Under the pieces are notes generated by a model that was not told where the DNA came from, made no database searches, and was given only the letters and a program-made list of their open reading frames with translations. From contig CAXXFU010000017.1 of NCBI GenBank assembly GCA_963675235.2, forward strand, positions 620,001 to 684,000: a DNA stretch of 64,000 nt. The letters are read 5' to 3'. Each line of letters opens with the position of its first letter. Positions within the stretch are counted from its first letter, which is position 1. Positions 52,149 to 61,643 of this stretch are shown here, one piece after another. Origin of the DNA: JAHJQZ01 sp963675235 (GTDB taxonomy: Bacteria > Pseudomonadota > Alphaproteobacteria > Rhizobiales > Devosiaceae). Both the position numbers and the translations under genes were made by a program.

Positions 52149-53228
52149 ATGTATTGGCGTTTGCGGAATGCGGCGGCGCTCGCAGCGGCTGCCCTGCTGG
52201 CAGTTGCGCTCGCCGCCTGCACGACAACGCTTGCCCGCTATACCGACCCGCCTGACACCACATCCATCTTCGTCGCCTCGCTGCGGGGCGTTTCGCCCGA
52301 GGCTCCGGGCATGGTTGTGCGCCAGCGCCTGCCTGCGTTTTCCGTGCACGACGTTTCGGTGCCGCCCAAACGGCCCTTGGGCCAGGTTTCGCGCAATGGT
52401 GCGGACCGCAATCCCCGGAGCGATTTCCTCGATCTCGGCGCGAGAGAATTTGCCGGTGCGAAGGCGATGACAGCGGCGCTCGCCACAAAGGCGCGGGCGC
52501 TCGGCACGCCCGGCCAGGTCATGGTGTTCGTGCACGGGTTCAACAATTCCTTCGACCACGGCCTCAAGCGCATTGCCGAGATCGACACCGACTACATCGC
52601 GCCGATCGCCAAGCTGCTGTTCGACTGGCCGACCGATGACGAATTGCTCGACTACGGGCACGACCTCGACAGCGCCCGGTTCTCGCGCGATGGACTCGAG
52701 CAGGTCATCGAGGCGCTCGACCGCAGCGGTTTCACCCGCATCGTGCTGGTCGGCTATTCGATGGGCGCCGACATCGTGCTCGAAACCCTCAGGCAGATGC
52801 GTATCGGCGGCAAGGACAGGGCCCTTTCCAGAATCGGCGGTGTCGCCTTCATCGCGCCCGACGTCGATATCGACGTGTTCACCCAGGACGCCAGGCGCAT
52901 CGCGCCGCTGCCGCAGCCGTTCGTCGTCTATTCATCGCCCGACGACTGGCCGCTGAGGGCGCTGCAGAAATATGTCTATTCCGACAAGCCCCGGCTCGGC
53001 ACGATCGACAATCTCGACGCCATCGCCGGCCTGCCCGTCACCGTCATCACCGCGCCGACCAGCGGCGAACCGGCCGAAGCACGGCACCTGATATCGGCCT
53101 CGCTGTCGGTCATTCGCGCTGCCAATGCCGGCCATGCCGACCTGGCAAGCTTTGCCGAAATCGCTGCAAACGCCCCTGGCGCCGCCGTGGCGCGCAATGG
53201 CAAGGCGGTGCGCATCGACCTGCCCTAG
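52149..53228 (+). CDS. Alpha/beta hydrolase lipoprotein (DUF900-like)
   Basis: The 359-residue protein has a lipoprotein signal (ALAAC, Cys24) and a DUF900-type alpha/beta hydrolase domain with FVHGFNNSF, the nucleophile elbow GYSMGA and a late histidine (NAGHADL). It should be anchored in the cell envelope. The substrate is unknown; an esterase or lipase role is inferred. Confidence 0.82.
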   Translation: MYWRLRNAAALAAAALLAVALAACTTTLARYTDPPDTTSIFVASLRGVSPEAPGMVVRQRLPAFSVHDVSVPPKRPLGQVSRNGADRNPRSDFLDLGAREFAGAKAMTAALATKARALGTPGQVMVFVHGFNNSFDHGLKRIAEIDTDYIAPIAKLLFDWPTDDELLDYGHDLDSARFSRDGLEQVIEALDRSGFTRIVLVGYSMGADIVLETLRQMRIGGKDRALSRIGGVAFIAPDVDIDVFTQDARRIAPLPQPFVVYSSPDDWPLRALQKYVYSDKPRLGTIDNLDAIAGLPVTVITAPTSGEPAEARHLISASLSVIRAANAGHADLASFAEIAANAPGAAVARNGKAVRIDLP

Positions 53229-53277
53229 ACGACCGTCCTCCGCCGCGGCATCCGGTCTTGCATGTGACGGCGTGGTT

Positions 53278-53312
53278 TGGTCTCATGGCGTCTCCGACCC
53301 AGGATGAGACCA
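53278..53312. terminator. Possible hairpin after the DUF900 hydrolase
   Basis: TGGTCTCAT (53278-53286) and ATGAGACCA (53304-53312) form a perfect 9-bp stem with a 17-nt loop in the 233-nt gap before the aldo/keto reductase. No T tract is present. Confidence 0.4.
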
Positions 53313-53461
53313 GCACCAACCCGGATTGCGGCAGGCAGCGGTGCCAGGCGTCCCGGTCCGCCGATACCGCGTCCCAACATATTGGCGCCCATCCTCGTGC
53401 GGCCTTTCTCACCGGTTCGGCCATGCCGCCCGAACCGGCCTACCAGAACAGGAATTCGAAC

Positions 53462-54319
53462 ATGACGAGCATTGACGCCGGCCCCTCCGGCAAGTTCACC
53501 ATCGCCAACACGATCACGGTCACCCGCCTCGGGTTCGGCGCCATGCGCATCACCGGCAAGGGCGTCTGGGGCCCCCCCGCCGATCACGACGAGGCCATCG
53601 CGGTCCTGAAACGCCTGCCCGAGCTCGGCATCGATTTCATCGACACCGCCGATTCCTACGGCCCAACTGTTTCCGAGGAACTGCTGAAGGAAGCGCTCAA
53701 CCCCTTTGACGGCCTGGTGGTCGCTACCAAGGGCGGCTTGACCCGGCCCGGCCCCGGGCAATGGGTGCCCAAAGGCGACCCGGACTACCTGATCGGCCAG
53801 GCCAAGGGCAGCCTCAAGCGCCTCGGTGTCGAGCAGATCGATTTGTGGCAATTGCACCGCATCGATGCGCGCGTGCCGCGCGACGAGCAGTTCGGCGCCA
53901 TCCGCCAGCTGCTTGACGAAGGCATCATCCGCGCGGCCGGGCTAAGCGAGGTCTCGGTCGAGGAAATCGAGGCCGCCGCCAAGGTCTTCCCGGTCGCCAG
54001 CGTCCAGAACCGCTACAACCTGACCGACCGTGGCTCGGAGGACGTTCTCGCGCATTGCGAGAAGAACGGCATCGGCTTCATCCCGTGGTTCCCGCTGGCG
54101 GCCGGCGATCTGGCCAAGCCCGGCGGCGTGGTCGACCGCATCGCTACGGCACACGAGGCAACGCCCGGACAGGTGGCCCTGGCCTGGCTGTTGCAGAAGA
54201 GCCCGGTCATGCTGCCCATCCCCGGCACCGGAAGTGTCGCTCATCTCGAGGAAAACACTGCCGCAGCCGGCCTGACGCTGACCGATGCCGAAATGGCGGA
54301 ACTGGATGCAGCCGGCTAG
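53462..54319 (+). CDS. Aldo/keto reductase
   Basis: The 285-residue TIM-barrel oxidoreductase has the AKR catalytic set: Asp-Tyr in FIDTADSYG, Lys in VVATKGG and His in LWQLHRID, plus the NADPH segment IPGTGSVAHLEEN. ATG 53462 has AGGA upstream and removes an unlike 68-residue extension. The substrate is unknown. A strong convergent hairpin follows. Confidence 0.9.
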   Translation: MTSIDAGPSGKFTIANTITVTRLGFGAMRITGKGVWGPPADHDEAIAVLKRLPELGIDFIDTADSYGPTVSEELLKEALNPFDGLVVATKGGLTRPGPGQWVPKGDPDYLIGQAKGSLKRLGVEQIDLWQLHRIDARVPRDEQFGAIRQLLDEGIIRAAGLSEVSVEEIEAAAKVFPVASVQNRYNLTDRGSEDVLAHCEKNGIGFIPWFPLAAGDLAKPGGVVDRIATAHEATPGQVALAWLLQKSPVMLPIPGTGSVAHLEENTAAAGLTLTDAEMAELDAAG

Positions 54320-54337
54320 GCCTGCCAGAAATCAGCA

Positions 54338-54372
54338 CCGGTACGCGGCAGGTTGACAGCACCGCGTACCGG
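54338..54372. terminator. Bidirectional terminator-like hairpin
   Basis: CCGGTACGCGG (54338-54348) and CCGCGTACCGG (54362-54372) form a perfect 11-bp stem with a 13-nt loop between the convergent aldo/keto reductase and methyltransferase genes. Confidence 0.65.
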
Positions 54373-54399
54373 CCCGTTTCGCCGGCATTTGCCTGCCTT

Positions 54400-55317
54400 T
54401 CAGCCGGTTGCTGCGCGACCGGCGTGACAGTGACGGAAATCATTTGCCGCCGTGCCGATCGGCAGGTCCGACCGAGTCGGCCGCGCAGCACCGTGCCGCG
54501 GCAGCACCGGCAGCTCGATCAGCCCGGCCGAGACCAGCAAGGCTTCGAGATCGGGCGCGGCGCCGCACATGCGCCTCAGCGCCAGATAGTCGGCGGCGAG
54601 ATCGGCGCCCTTGCTGCATGGCTGACGTTCGGCGCGCAGCAACAGGTTCTTGCCCGTTGCCTTGAGCGAGACGAACTCGACGACTTCGCTGCGGTAGCCG
54701 ACCATTTCCATGAGTTTTGCCCGCATGGCGTCGGCTGCCATGTGCACGAACCTGTCGCGATGGATGTGCTGTCCGGTCAGCACGCGCATGTCGGCGCTCG
54801 GGCGGAGCCGCGCGGCAAAGCCGTGCTGGCAGCACGAGACGTTGAGAATGTTGCGCGCCTTTGCCGTCACGCCCTGGAACAGCACGCCGTCGCTGGCCGA
54901 GTCGCAGGCATGAAGGGCGTAAACGATATCCGGCCGCCCCGGGATAGCCGCATCGGTGATGTCGCCGGTGTGGAAATGCATTCGGGTGAAGCCGAGTTCT
55001 TCGGCGACGTGCCGGTTCTTGTCCATAAGATCGGCATTCCAGTCGATACAATGCACCTCGACCGGACGCGGATCGATCTCGGTGTAGAAGTGATAGGCGA
55101 GAAAGCTCAGATAGCAATTGCCGGCCGCCGGCTCGACCAGCAGCAGCGGGCGCTTGCGGGAATAGCGATTGATCCGGACGTGGATCTCTTCGAGATAACC
55201 GAGGATCTGCTCGGTCTTCTTGACCTTGTCCTGATGACGCGGCGGCGCCGGCTGTTTCAGGCCGAAACGCCCGGCGAAGGCGCTCAGAAGTACTCTTTTC
55301 TCGTGTTGGATAAGCAT
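54400..55317 (-). CDS. SAM-dependent methyltransferase-like protein
   Basis: The 305-residue protein fits the Methyltransf_32 family: LLLVEPAAGNCYLSFLAYHF is the SAM-binding region, and IVYALHACDSASDGVLF and NVSCCQHGF are family-type motifs also seen in GSTCD-like proteins. ATG 55317 has AGGAGG 6 nt upstream; longer starts at 55368 or 55461 are less likely. The target is unknown. Confidence 0.8.
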   Translation of the reverse strand: MLIQHEKRVLLSAFAGRFGLKQPAPPRHQDKVKKTEQILGYLEEIHVRINRYSRKRPLLLVEPAAGNCYLSFLAYHFYTEIDPRPVEVHCIDWNADLMDKNRHVAEELGFTRMHFHTGDITDAAIPGRPDIVYALHACDSASDGVLFQGVTAKARNILNVSCCQHGFAARLRPSADMRVLTGQHIHRDRFVHMAADAMRAKLMEMVGYRSEVVEFVSLKATGKNLLLRAERQPCSKGADLAADYLALRRMCGAAPDLEALLVSAGLIELPVLPRHGAARPTRSDLPIGTAANDFRHCHAGRAATG

Positions 55318-55716
55318 TGCTGCCTCCTGATCGGGAGGCGGAGCGTCAACTGGGTAGGTGGGAATCATGCCTGCGATGCGGAAACGCCCTGCGGTCGTTC
55401 GTATGAACAATACCCCTGCAAACCACAGAACACACTCCGCCGGGCGCCGAACGGCGCACAAACAGTCTGGCGGAAGCGGAAGCGCTCTCGCCAGCGGGCG
55501 AATAGTTCTTGCGGTTTTGGTTCACAGGTTCCGGTGGCGCAGCGGCGCTGCCGGATAGGCATTCCCCTAAGGTCAAGGTGTCAGGCTTTGGACCTGACGG
55601 CGGGCGAAGTAGAAGAGCCGGGATGCGAAGTCAACATCACGTGACAGAAACCCGGCAGAAAGCGATAGAATGCGGCCGCAGGGCAACATCTGGTGCAGGC
55701 AATGTCGAGATTGGGG
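55318..55716. other. Gene-free interval upstream of the methyltransferase
   Basis: The 399-nt interval holds the methyltransferase promoter and the 3' flank of tRNA-Thr. A small GTCAGG/CCTGAC hairpin occurs near 55579-55597. I see no supportable gene in it. Confidence 0.5.
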
Positions 55717-55792
55717 TGGTGCCGCATGCCGGACTCGAACCAGCGACCCCATCATTACGAATGACGTGCTCTACCAACTGAGCTAATGCGGC
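55717..55792 (-). tRNA. tRNA-Thr (anticodon CGU)
   Basis: On the minus strand, acceptor GCCGCAT pairs with ATGCGGC, the anticodon loop TTCGTAA gives anticodon CGT, the T-arm is GCTGG/CCGGC with TTCGAGT, and ACCA ends the gene. This decodes ACG. Confidence 0.97.
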
Positions 55793-55917
55793 GTGTCCTT
55801 CAAGCGCGTCGCGCCGTGGTGGACAGCGCGCTGTTTAGCCGATTGCGCGGCGATCAAGCAAGCCAAAACGCCAATCCCGGCGCGGCATTGACGCACCCGC
55901 TGTCCACCGGCGGTGTC

Positions 55918-57330
55918 TCAGGCGCTTGCGGCCGGCGTGGCGCTGCCGTTCTGGCGGGTTTGATCGGCGCTCTCTGTCGCCGGAGCGAGGGCCGGAGCAT
56001 CGGCCGGCGCGGCAGGTTTGCCGGCAAGCGCCGGAGCCGGCTTAGCGCTGACTTCCGCCGGCACGCCCCATTCGAAAACGTCGAACCTGCCCGAGATCGG
56101 CGAGACCGGCAGCCATTCGTCCAGTGCCAGTCCGTCGGCGGTCCAGGCCGGATCGCGCAGCGCCTTGACGGCGCGCGAAAGCCATTCGCGCGCCTTGCCC
56201 TGATCGGCGTTCTGGCCTTCCTCGATCTCGGCCATCAAAACGCAAATGCCCTGGCGCGGCGCGGTCTCGGCAAACGGATCAAGCGCCGCCCGCGCCAATG
56301 TCCAGTCGAAGGCATCGATTGCCGCCCGTGCCAGCACTTCGGCGGCATCGACGCTTTCCGGGATGCCGGGAATGAGCTCGCGAACCTTCTTGAGGCGATC
56401 GACGGCCGATGCGCCGGATTGGGCATGGGCATAAAGCGTCGCTGCGTGCGGATGGCCGGTATCGCGCCAGATGCGCTTGAGCAGGGACTGCGCCTTGCGC
56501 GCCTCGCCGCGCCCGATGTGCACGCGGGCCGAGATCAGTGCCGCCGGCACGAAGTCGGAAACCAGCTTGAGGGCATCGAGGGCGTTTTCGAGCGCCTTGG
56601 CGGCGTCGGTTGGCTCGGCTTCCGCCGCGATGGCCGTGTGCAGAACCGCCCGCTTGCGGCGGCGGGCCAGCCGGTCGGCGCGGTTCTGCGCCGGTTCTTC
56701 GGCGGCGGCGGCAAGCGCCTCGTCCCAGGCCGAGCGGGCAACCATGTCGGAAAACAGCGCCTCGCGCGCCCACGGCAGGGCCGGATTGAGATCGCGCGCC
56801 TTGCGGGCAAAGGTCAGTGCCGCCGCCGGACGGCCCTGCGCCCGTGCCTGTTCGAAAAGACCGCTCAGAGCAGCGACGGCGGTCTGCGGGTTGGTGATCA
56901 GCGCCCGGTAATGCTCACGTGCCGCGGCCAGATCGCCAAGCGCCAGATCGGAACGGGCCTCGAGCAGTCTGGCAGCCGTGTTCTCTGGCAGCCGTGCCTG
57001 TGCCTCCTGCGCCAGGATGCGTGCCCGCGACGCATCGCCGGCCTGTAGCGCAATGAAGGAATTGGACAGCGCGTCGATGCCCATCTGTTTCTGGTTGAGA
57101 GCCGAGTGACGCTTGAGCGCTCGTGGAATGGCGATAATGCGGCGGATAATGGCCCAGATGGCGATCGAGGCGAGCACCAGCACGACCAGCGCCAGGACGA
57201 CGGCGCCAAGTGCCGGCTGCAGCCTGTAGCCCCCGAGATCGACGGTAACGGTGCCGGGCAGCGCAATGGCCCAGGCAGCGCCGGCGGCAACGATCAGGCT
57301 GGCGACGATGTAAAAAACCAGCCTGATCAT
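55918..57330 (-). CDS. hemY: Heme biosynthesis-associated membrane protein HemY
   Basis: The 470-residue protein has two N-terminal spans (FYIVASLIVAAGAAWAIAL, VVLALVVLVLASIAIWAI) and a TPR-rich periplasmic or cytoplasmic body with ALSNSFIALQAGDASRAR, as in proteobacterial HemY. Its biochemical role is not settled. It overlaps the upstream Mic60-like gene by 4 nt and ends the hemC-hemD-Mic60-hemY run. Confidence 0.9.
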   Translation of the reverse strand: MIRLVFYIVASLIVAAGAAWAIALPGTVTVDLGGYRLQPALGAVVLALVVLVLASIAIWAIIRRIIAIPRALKRHSALNQKQMGIDALSNSFIALQAGDASRARILAQEAQARLPENTAARLLEARSDLALGDLAAAREHYRALITNPQTAVAALSGLFEQARAQGRPAAALTFARKARDLNPALPWAREALFSDMVARSAWDEALAAAAEEPAQNRADRLARRRKRAVLHTAIAAEAEPTDAAKALENALDALKLVSDFVPAALISARVHIGRGEARKAQSLLKRIWRDTGHPHAATLYAHAQSGASAVDRLKKVRELIPGIPESVDAAEVLARAAIDAFDWTLARAALDPFAETAPRQGICVLMAEIEEGQNADQGKAREWLSRAVKALRDPAWTADGLALDEWLPVSPISGRFDVFEWGVPAEVSAKPAPALAGKPAAPADAPALAPATESADQTRQNGSATPAASA

Positions 57331-58736
57331 GAGCCGGCCCCGGTCGTGGCGAGCGCTGCGGATCGGGCTTTGCCCATCAGCTCCGCCGTGGCGGCGAAGC
57401 GGGCGATGTCGTCGCCCAGCTCGCCGGCTTCGGCGGTCATGGCATCGGGCAAACTGGCGAAACTGCGGGCGGCAGCGGCAAAATCGCGGTCGGCGAGCGC
57501 CGCCTCGATACGGGCGACCTGGGCCTCGGGCGAGGCGTCATCGCCGCTCGCCACGGGTCTCAGCGCCACCAGCGCCTTGACGCGATCCCAGAGTTGGGCC
57601 GTCCAGTCACCCTGATCGGTGGCTGGGCGGGCAGCGAGGATGTCGGGCACCCTGGCCGCGAAACGCGCGCTGAGGTCGGCAGGACTGCCAAGACCGGAAG
57701 CCGCCGCATCGGCGACGCCGGCCGGGATGTCAAGATCGGGCAGCGCGGCGCGGATCATGGCGAGATCGGCGGCAAAGGGCGCGCCTGTGTCGAGCGCCTC
57801 GGCGATGCCGGACAGCGCCAGGGGCAGCCTCAGGTCGATCGGCGTCGGTTCGGGGGCCGATTGCAGACTGGCGAGACCGGAGGAAATGCCGGCGATCTCG
57901 GTCTTGAGCGCGTCGACCGACTGGCCGAGCGCCGCGACCTCGTCGGCGGAAACACTGGTGGTGCCGGCGTCTTCAAGCGCAGCGACCCGCGCCGCAAGGG
58001 CATCGGATTTCTCGGAAAGCGATTTCATCGAAGCCGAAACCGAATTAATCGACTCGGTGAGACCGGTGACCGCATCAGCTGCCGCCGCATCGCCGCCGGA
58101 AATCGTCGCAGCATCGAGCCGGCCCGACAGGGCTTCGAGGCCGGTTTGGACCGTTCCGATTCGTTCATCGAGCGCGGCGATGGCGGGGCCGTTGTCGGCA
58201 GGCGCGGCCGTCTCGAGCGCGGCGATGCGCCCATCGAGAGCGGTGATGCCGGTGTCGACATCTGCCAGCGCATTGTCGACGACGGCGCCGATGTCGCTTT
58301 TTTTGACATAGAGCGAGGACACTTCGCTCGAAAGCGCCTCAATGCCTGACGTGTCGGTCTTCGCCGCCGGCCAGTAGCCCAATGTTGCCAGCCCATAGGC
58401 ACCGCCAAGCCCGAGCGCGCCGCCGAGAATGGTGCCGGCCAGACCGACTGCCAATAGCGGCATGGCGGACGAGCGCGAAATCGACGCCGCCTTCGCATCG
58501 TCCGTCTTGCCCGGGGTGGCAGCACCGGCCGTGGTCTTGTCGCCACGCTTGTCATCGCTGCCCGATGCTGGGCGCGAAGACGGCGTCCTGGCGCTCGCCG
58601 GTTTGGACGCGCCGACGTCCGCCTTTTCCACCTCAGGCTTTTTTGCTTCGGTTTTTTTCGACCCGTCCGATTCGGTGCTGCGCGCCGTCAGGTCGATGGT
58701 CGGCGGCTTGACGGGTCCAGACTTGCGCTCTGCCAT
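57327..58736 (-). CDS. Alphaproteobacterial Mic60/mitofilin-like protein (COG4223 type)
   Basis: The 469-residue protein has a low-complexity cytoplasmic N-terminus, one membrane span (MPLLAVGLAGTILGGALGLG), a long coiled-coil region rich in repeated ALE/AAL heptads and a C-terminal mitofilin-like end (AQLWDRVKALVALRPVASGD). Alphaproteobacterial Mic60 lies beside hemD/hemC/hemY in many genomes and shapes intracytoplasmic membranes in those with them. ATG 58736 has AGAGG 8 nt upstream. Confidence 0.82.
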   Translation of the reverse strand: MAERKSGPVKPPTIDLTARSTESDGSKKTEAKKPEVEKADVGASKPASARTPSSRPASGSDDKRGDKTTAGAATPGKTDDAKAASISRSSAMPLLAVGLAGTILGGALGLGGAYGLATLGYWPAAKTDTSGIEALSSEVSSLYVKKSDIGAVVDNALADVDTGITALDGRIAALETAAPADNGPAIAALDERIGTVQTGLEALSGRLDAATISGGDAAAADAVTGLTESINSVSASMKSLSEKSDALAARVAALEDAGTTSVSADEVAALGQSVDALKTEIAGISSGLASLQSAPEPTPIDLRLPLALSGIAEALDTGAPFAADLAMIRAALPDLDIPAGVADAAASGLGSPADLSARFAARVPDILAARPATDQGDWTAQLWDRVKALVALRPVASGDDASPEAQVARIEAALADRDFAAAARSFASLPDAMTAEAGELGDDIARFAATAELMGKARSAALATTGAGS

Positions 58737-58817
58737 GACACTTACCTCTGGTATCGGACGCAAAAGGACGAAGGCTCTCCCGGACCTTAGCCTGTTGTCT
58801 TTCGGCGTCCTAGCCGA

Positions 58818-59549
58818 TCATGGCGTGATTTGGCCACGGGAAAAAGACAAGCTTGCGGCCATCATCGCCTCTTCGCTGGGAAAATCGGCCAGCACCACGC
58901 GCACGAAACCATGCGAGACAAGCGGGCCGGCGACATTTTCGGAAAGGCAGATCAGCGTCAGGGCGCGGCGCGCCTCGGGGCTCAGCACCAGTTCGGTCAG
59001 CTCGGCGAACAGCTCTGCCGTCCGCCGCGAGTAGATCAGCGCCGCGGCGATATCGCCCTCGGCCAGCGCGTCGTCGATTTCTGCTGGCAGGCGCGTTTCG
59101 GCCACCATGCGATAGATTTCGGCGGCGATGACCAGGTGCCCGGACGCGGCCAACGCCTTGGGCAGATCTCGTGCCGTTGCCTCGGCGGAGGGGTAGAAAT
59201 AGGTGCCGGTCCTGGCTTTTCCGGCAACCAGTTCGACCAGCGCCCCGGCATCGCCATTGGCAGTGATGACATCGGCAAATCCGGCCGACCGGGCAGCGAT
59301 CGCGGTCTTTTCCCCGACGGCGTAAAGCGGCAGGGACAGATAGCGTGCAAGGGCCTGGCGCATTTCGAGGGCGCGCAAACCGTTGGTGCTGGTGACGATG
59401 AGCCCGGACAATCCGTCCGGCTCCGGCAGGCGGGCCTTGGTGACCTCCATGCGCATCAGTGGGAAAACCACGGGATCAAGGCCGAGGGCGTTGAGCCGTC
59501 TCGCCGTGTCGACGGCATCGGGTTCGGGCCGCGTGACCAGCACTCGCAC
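58818..59549 (-). CDS. hemD: Uroporphyrinogen-III synthase
   Basis: A 243-residue HemD-fold protein starting MRVLVTRPEPDAVDTARRLNAL, with GLIVTSTNGLRAL and AALIYSRRTAELFAEL typical of the family. It cyclises hydroxymethylbilane to uroporphyrinogen III. It starts 2 nt after the hemC stop. Confidence 0.9.
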   Translation of the reverse strand: MRVLVTRPEPDAVDTARRLNALGLDPVVFPLMRMEVTKARLPEPDGLSGLIVTSTNGLRALEMRQALARYLSLPLYAVGEKTAIAARSAGFADVITANGDAGALVELVAGKARTGTYFYPSAEATARDLPKALAASGHLVIAAEIYRMVAETRLPAEIDDALAEGDIAAALIYSRRTAELFAELTELVLSPEARRALTLICLSENVAGPLVSHGFVRVVLADFPSEEAMMAASLSFSRGQITP

Positions 59550-59551
59550 TG

Positions 59552-60502
59552 CTATTCGGCCTTGAGCATTTGAACGAAGTCCGCCCCGGCGCGAGCCAGA
59601 AGATCCTCGCCGAGCGCCATGCCGAGCGCTTCGGCCTCACCCGCAGCCCCGCTTTGCTCGGCATCGAAGCACACCTGCCCGTCCGGGCTCAATATCTCGC
59701 CCTTGAGCGACAGCTCCGCGCCGCTGCGCCGGGTGTAGACGCCGATGGGCGTGCGGCAATTGCCGTCGATCACCCGCAGCATGGCGCGTTCGGCAAGAAC
59801 CGTCTCGCGGCTTGCGGCGTGATTGAGCGGCGCGATCAACTCGGCGGCACGGGAATCGTCGGCCCGGATCTCGATGCCGATGGCCCCCTGGGCCGGCGCG
59901 GGAGGGAAGCGTTCCGGATCGAGAAAGGAGCGCGCCTTGTCGGTGGTGTCGAGCCGGTTGAGCCCGGCGGCAGCCAGAAGCGTTGCGTCAGCCACGCCTC
60001 TGTCGAGCTTGCCGAGCCGCGTGCCGAGATTGCCACGAAACTCGACCATCCTGAGATCGGGGCGTGCCCTGAGTAGTTGCGCCCGGCGCCTGAGCGACGA
60101 GGTGCCGACGATCGCGCCCTCGGGCAGGTCGTCAACGGTCTCGTGCTTCGGGCTGATGAAGGCGTCGCGCACGTCCTCACGCTCAAGGAAGACATCCATG
60201 ACCAGCCCGTCAGGCAGGTTTGTCGCCATGTCCTTGGCTGAATGCACGCCGAGATCGATGGTTCCCGCCCTGAGCCGGTCCTCGATTTCCTTGGAAAACA
60301 ATCCCTTGCCGCCAAAATCGCTCAGCGGCCTGTTGGTCACCTGCGAGCGGTCGCCGGCGGTCGAGACGATGACGATCTCGATATCGGACTGCTGAAACCC
60401 GTGGATCGACATCAGCAACCGACGCACCTCATGCGCCTGTGCCAGCGCCAGCGGAGAGCCGCGCGTGCCGATGGTGAGCGTCGCTGTGCGCAAAGATTGC
60501 AA
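59552..60502 (-). CDS. hemC: Porphobilinogen deaminase (hydroxymethylbilane synthase)
   Basis: A 316-residue enzyme with TIGTRGSPLALAQAHEVRR, HSAKDMATNLPDGL, GTSSLRRRAQLL and the dipyrromethane-cofactor cysteine in VIDGNCRTPIGVY. It polymerises four porphobilinogens. No ATG fits: TTG at 60502 has AAGG 5 nt upstream, with TTG 60493 as alternative. A longer in-frame reading to 60925 is antisense to tsaD and is rejected. It is divergent from tsaD with a gap of about 64 nt. Confidence 0.94.
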   Translation of the reverse strand: MQSLRTATLTIGTRGSPLALAQAHEVRRLLMSIHGFQQSDIEIVIVSTAGDRSQVTNRPLSDFGGKGLFSKEIEDRLRAGTIDLGVHSAKDMATNLPDGLVMDVFLEREDVRDAFISPKHETVDDLPEGAIVGTSSLRRRAQLLRARPDLRMVEFRGNLGTRLGKLDRGVADATLLAAAGLNRLDTTDKARSFLDPERFPPAPAQGAIGIEIRADDSRAAELIAPLNHAASRETVLAERAMLRVIDGNCRTPIGVYTRRSGAELSLKGEILSPDGQVCFDAEQSGAAGEAEALGMALGEDLLARAGADFVQMLKAE

Positions 60503-60566
60503 AGCCGCCTTTATCCCTATACGCCTTGGCCGGATCGAAGAAGACCAAGGCCATAGACCTTTCGCC

Positions 60567-61643
60567 GTGACCGGGCAAGCGCACCTGACCATACTCGGTA
60601 TCGAAACCAGCTGCGACGAGACCGCCGCAGCCGTGGTCACGCGCGACGGCGACGGACGCGGCCGCATCGTCTCCAACATCGTGCGCAGCCAGATCGCCGA
60701 ACACGCACCTTTTGGCGGCGTCGTGCCGGAGCTGGCGGCGCGCTCGCATGTCACCCATCTCGACACGATCATCGCCCGGGCGCTCGAGGACGCACACATC
60801 GGGCTTTCCGATCTCGACGCCATCGCGGCGACGGCCGGGCCGGGCCTGATCGGCGGCGTGCTGGTCGGGCTGACCACGGCCAAGGCATTGAGCGCCGCCT
60901 CTGGCAAGCCTCTCGTCGCGGTCAACCACCTCGAAGGTCATGCCCTGACGGCGCGGCTGACCGAGGGGATCACCTTTCCCTATCTGATGCTGCTGGTGTC
61001 GGGCGGGCACAGCCAATATGTGCTGGTGAGGGGCGTCGGCGATTATACCCGCTGGGGCACGACCATCGACGATGCGCTCGGTGAAGGCTTCGACAAGGTC
61101 GCCAAGCTCCTCGGTCTGCCCTATCCCGGCGGGCCGGAAGTCGAGGCCGAAGCGGCAAAAGGCGATCCGAAGCGATTCGTCTTCCCGCGTCCGCTGCTCC
61201 GGGAGAAGCGGCTCGACTTCTCCTTTTCCGGCCTCAAGACCGCAGTGCGCCTTGCCGCCGAAAAGATCGCACCGCTGACCGAGACCGATATCGCCGACAT
61301 CTCGGCCGGGTTCCAGATGGCGGTGACCGATGTCATCTTTGCCCGTACCCGCGACGCGCTGTTGCGCTTCACCGAGGAACTGCCCGGCCACAAGCCGCAG
61401 CTTGTCGTTGCTGGCGGCGTTGCCGCCAACAAGGCCATCGGGGCCGCGCTCGGACGTGCGGCGGAGGCAACCGGTGCGCATCTGGTCATCCCGCCGCCGG
61501 CGCTTTGCACCGACAATGGCGCCATGATCGCCTGGGCCGGGGCCGAACGCATGGCGCTCGGGGCCACCAACAGCCTCGATTTCGCCGCCCGCGCCCGTTG
61601 GCCGCTCGACGAGGCCGGCATGCAGATCGGAGGCGCACCATGA
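60567..61643 (+). CDS. tsaD: tRNA N6-threonylcarbamoyladenosine transferase TsaD
   Basis: The 358-residue ASKHA-fold protein has ILGIETSCDETAAAVV at the N-terminus, metal-binding histidines in NHLEGH, and SGGHSQYVLV. It transfers threonylcarbamoyl to A37 of ANN-decoding tRNAs. It begins with GTG at 60567. Its stop overlaps gpsA (ATGA). Confidence 0.95.
   Translation: MTGQAHLTILGIETSCDETAAAVVTRDGDGRGRIVSNIVRSQIAEHAPFGGVVPELAARSHVTHLDTIIARALEDAHIGLSDLDAIAATAGPGLIGGVLVGLTTAKALSAASGKPLVAVNHLEGHALTARLTEGITFPYLMLLVSGGHSQYVLVRGVGDYTRWGTTIDDALGEGFDKVAKLLGLPYPGGPEVEAEAAKGDPKRFVFPRPLLREKRLDFSFSGLKTAVRLAAEKIAPLTETDIADISAGFQMAVTDVIFARTRDALLRFTEELPGHKPQLVVAGGVAANKAIGAALGRAAEATGAHLVIPPPALCTDNGAMIAWAGAERMALGATNSLDFAARARWPLDEAGMQIGGAP

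Noticed and set aside
54055..55644. A 529-codon plus-strand open frame
   Set aside because: It overlaps the end of the aldo/keto reductase gene and runs antisense to the methyltransferase gene; its product is arginine-rich without motifs.
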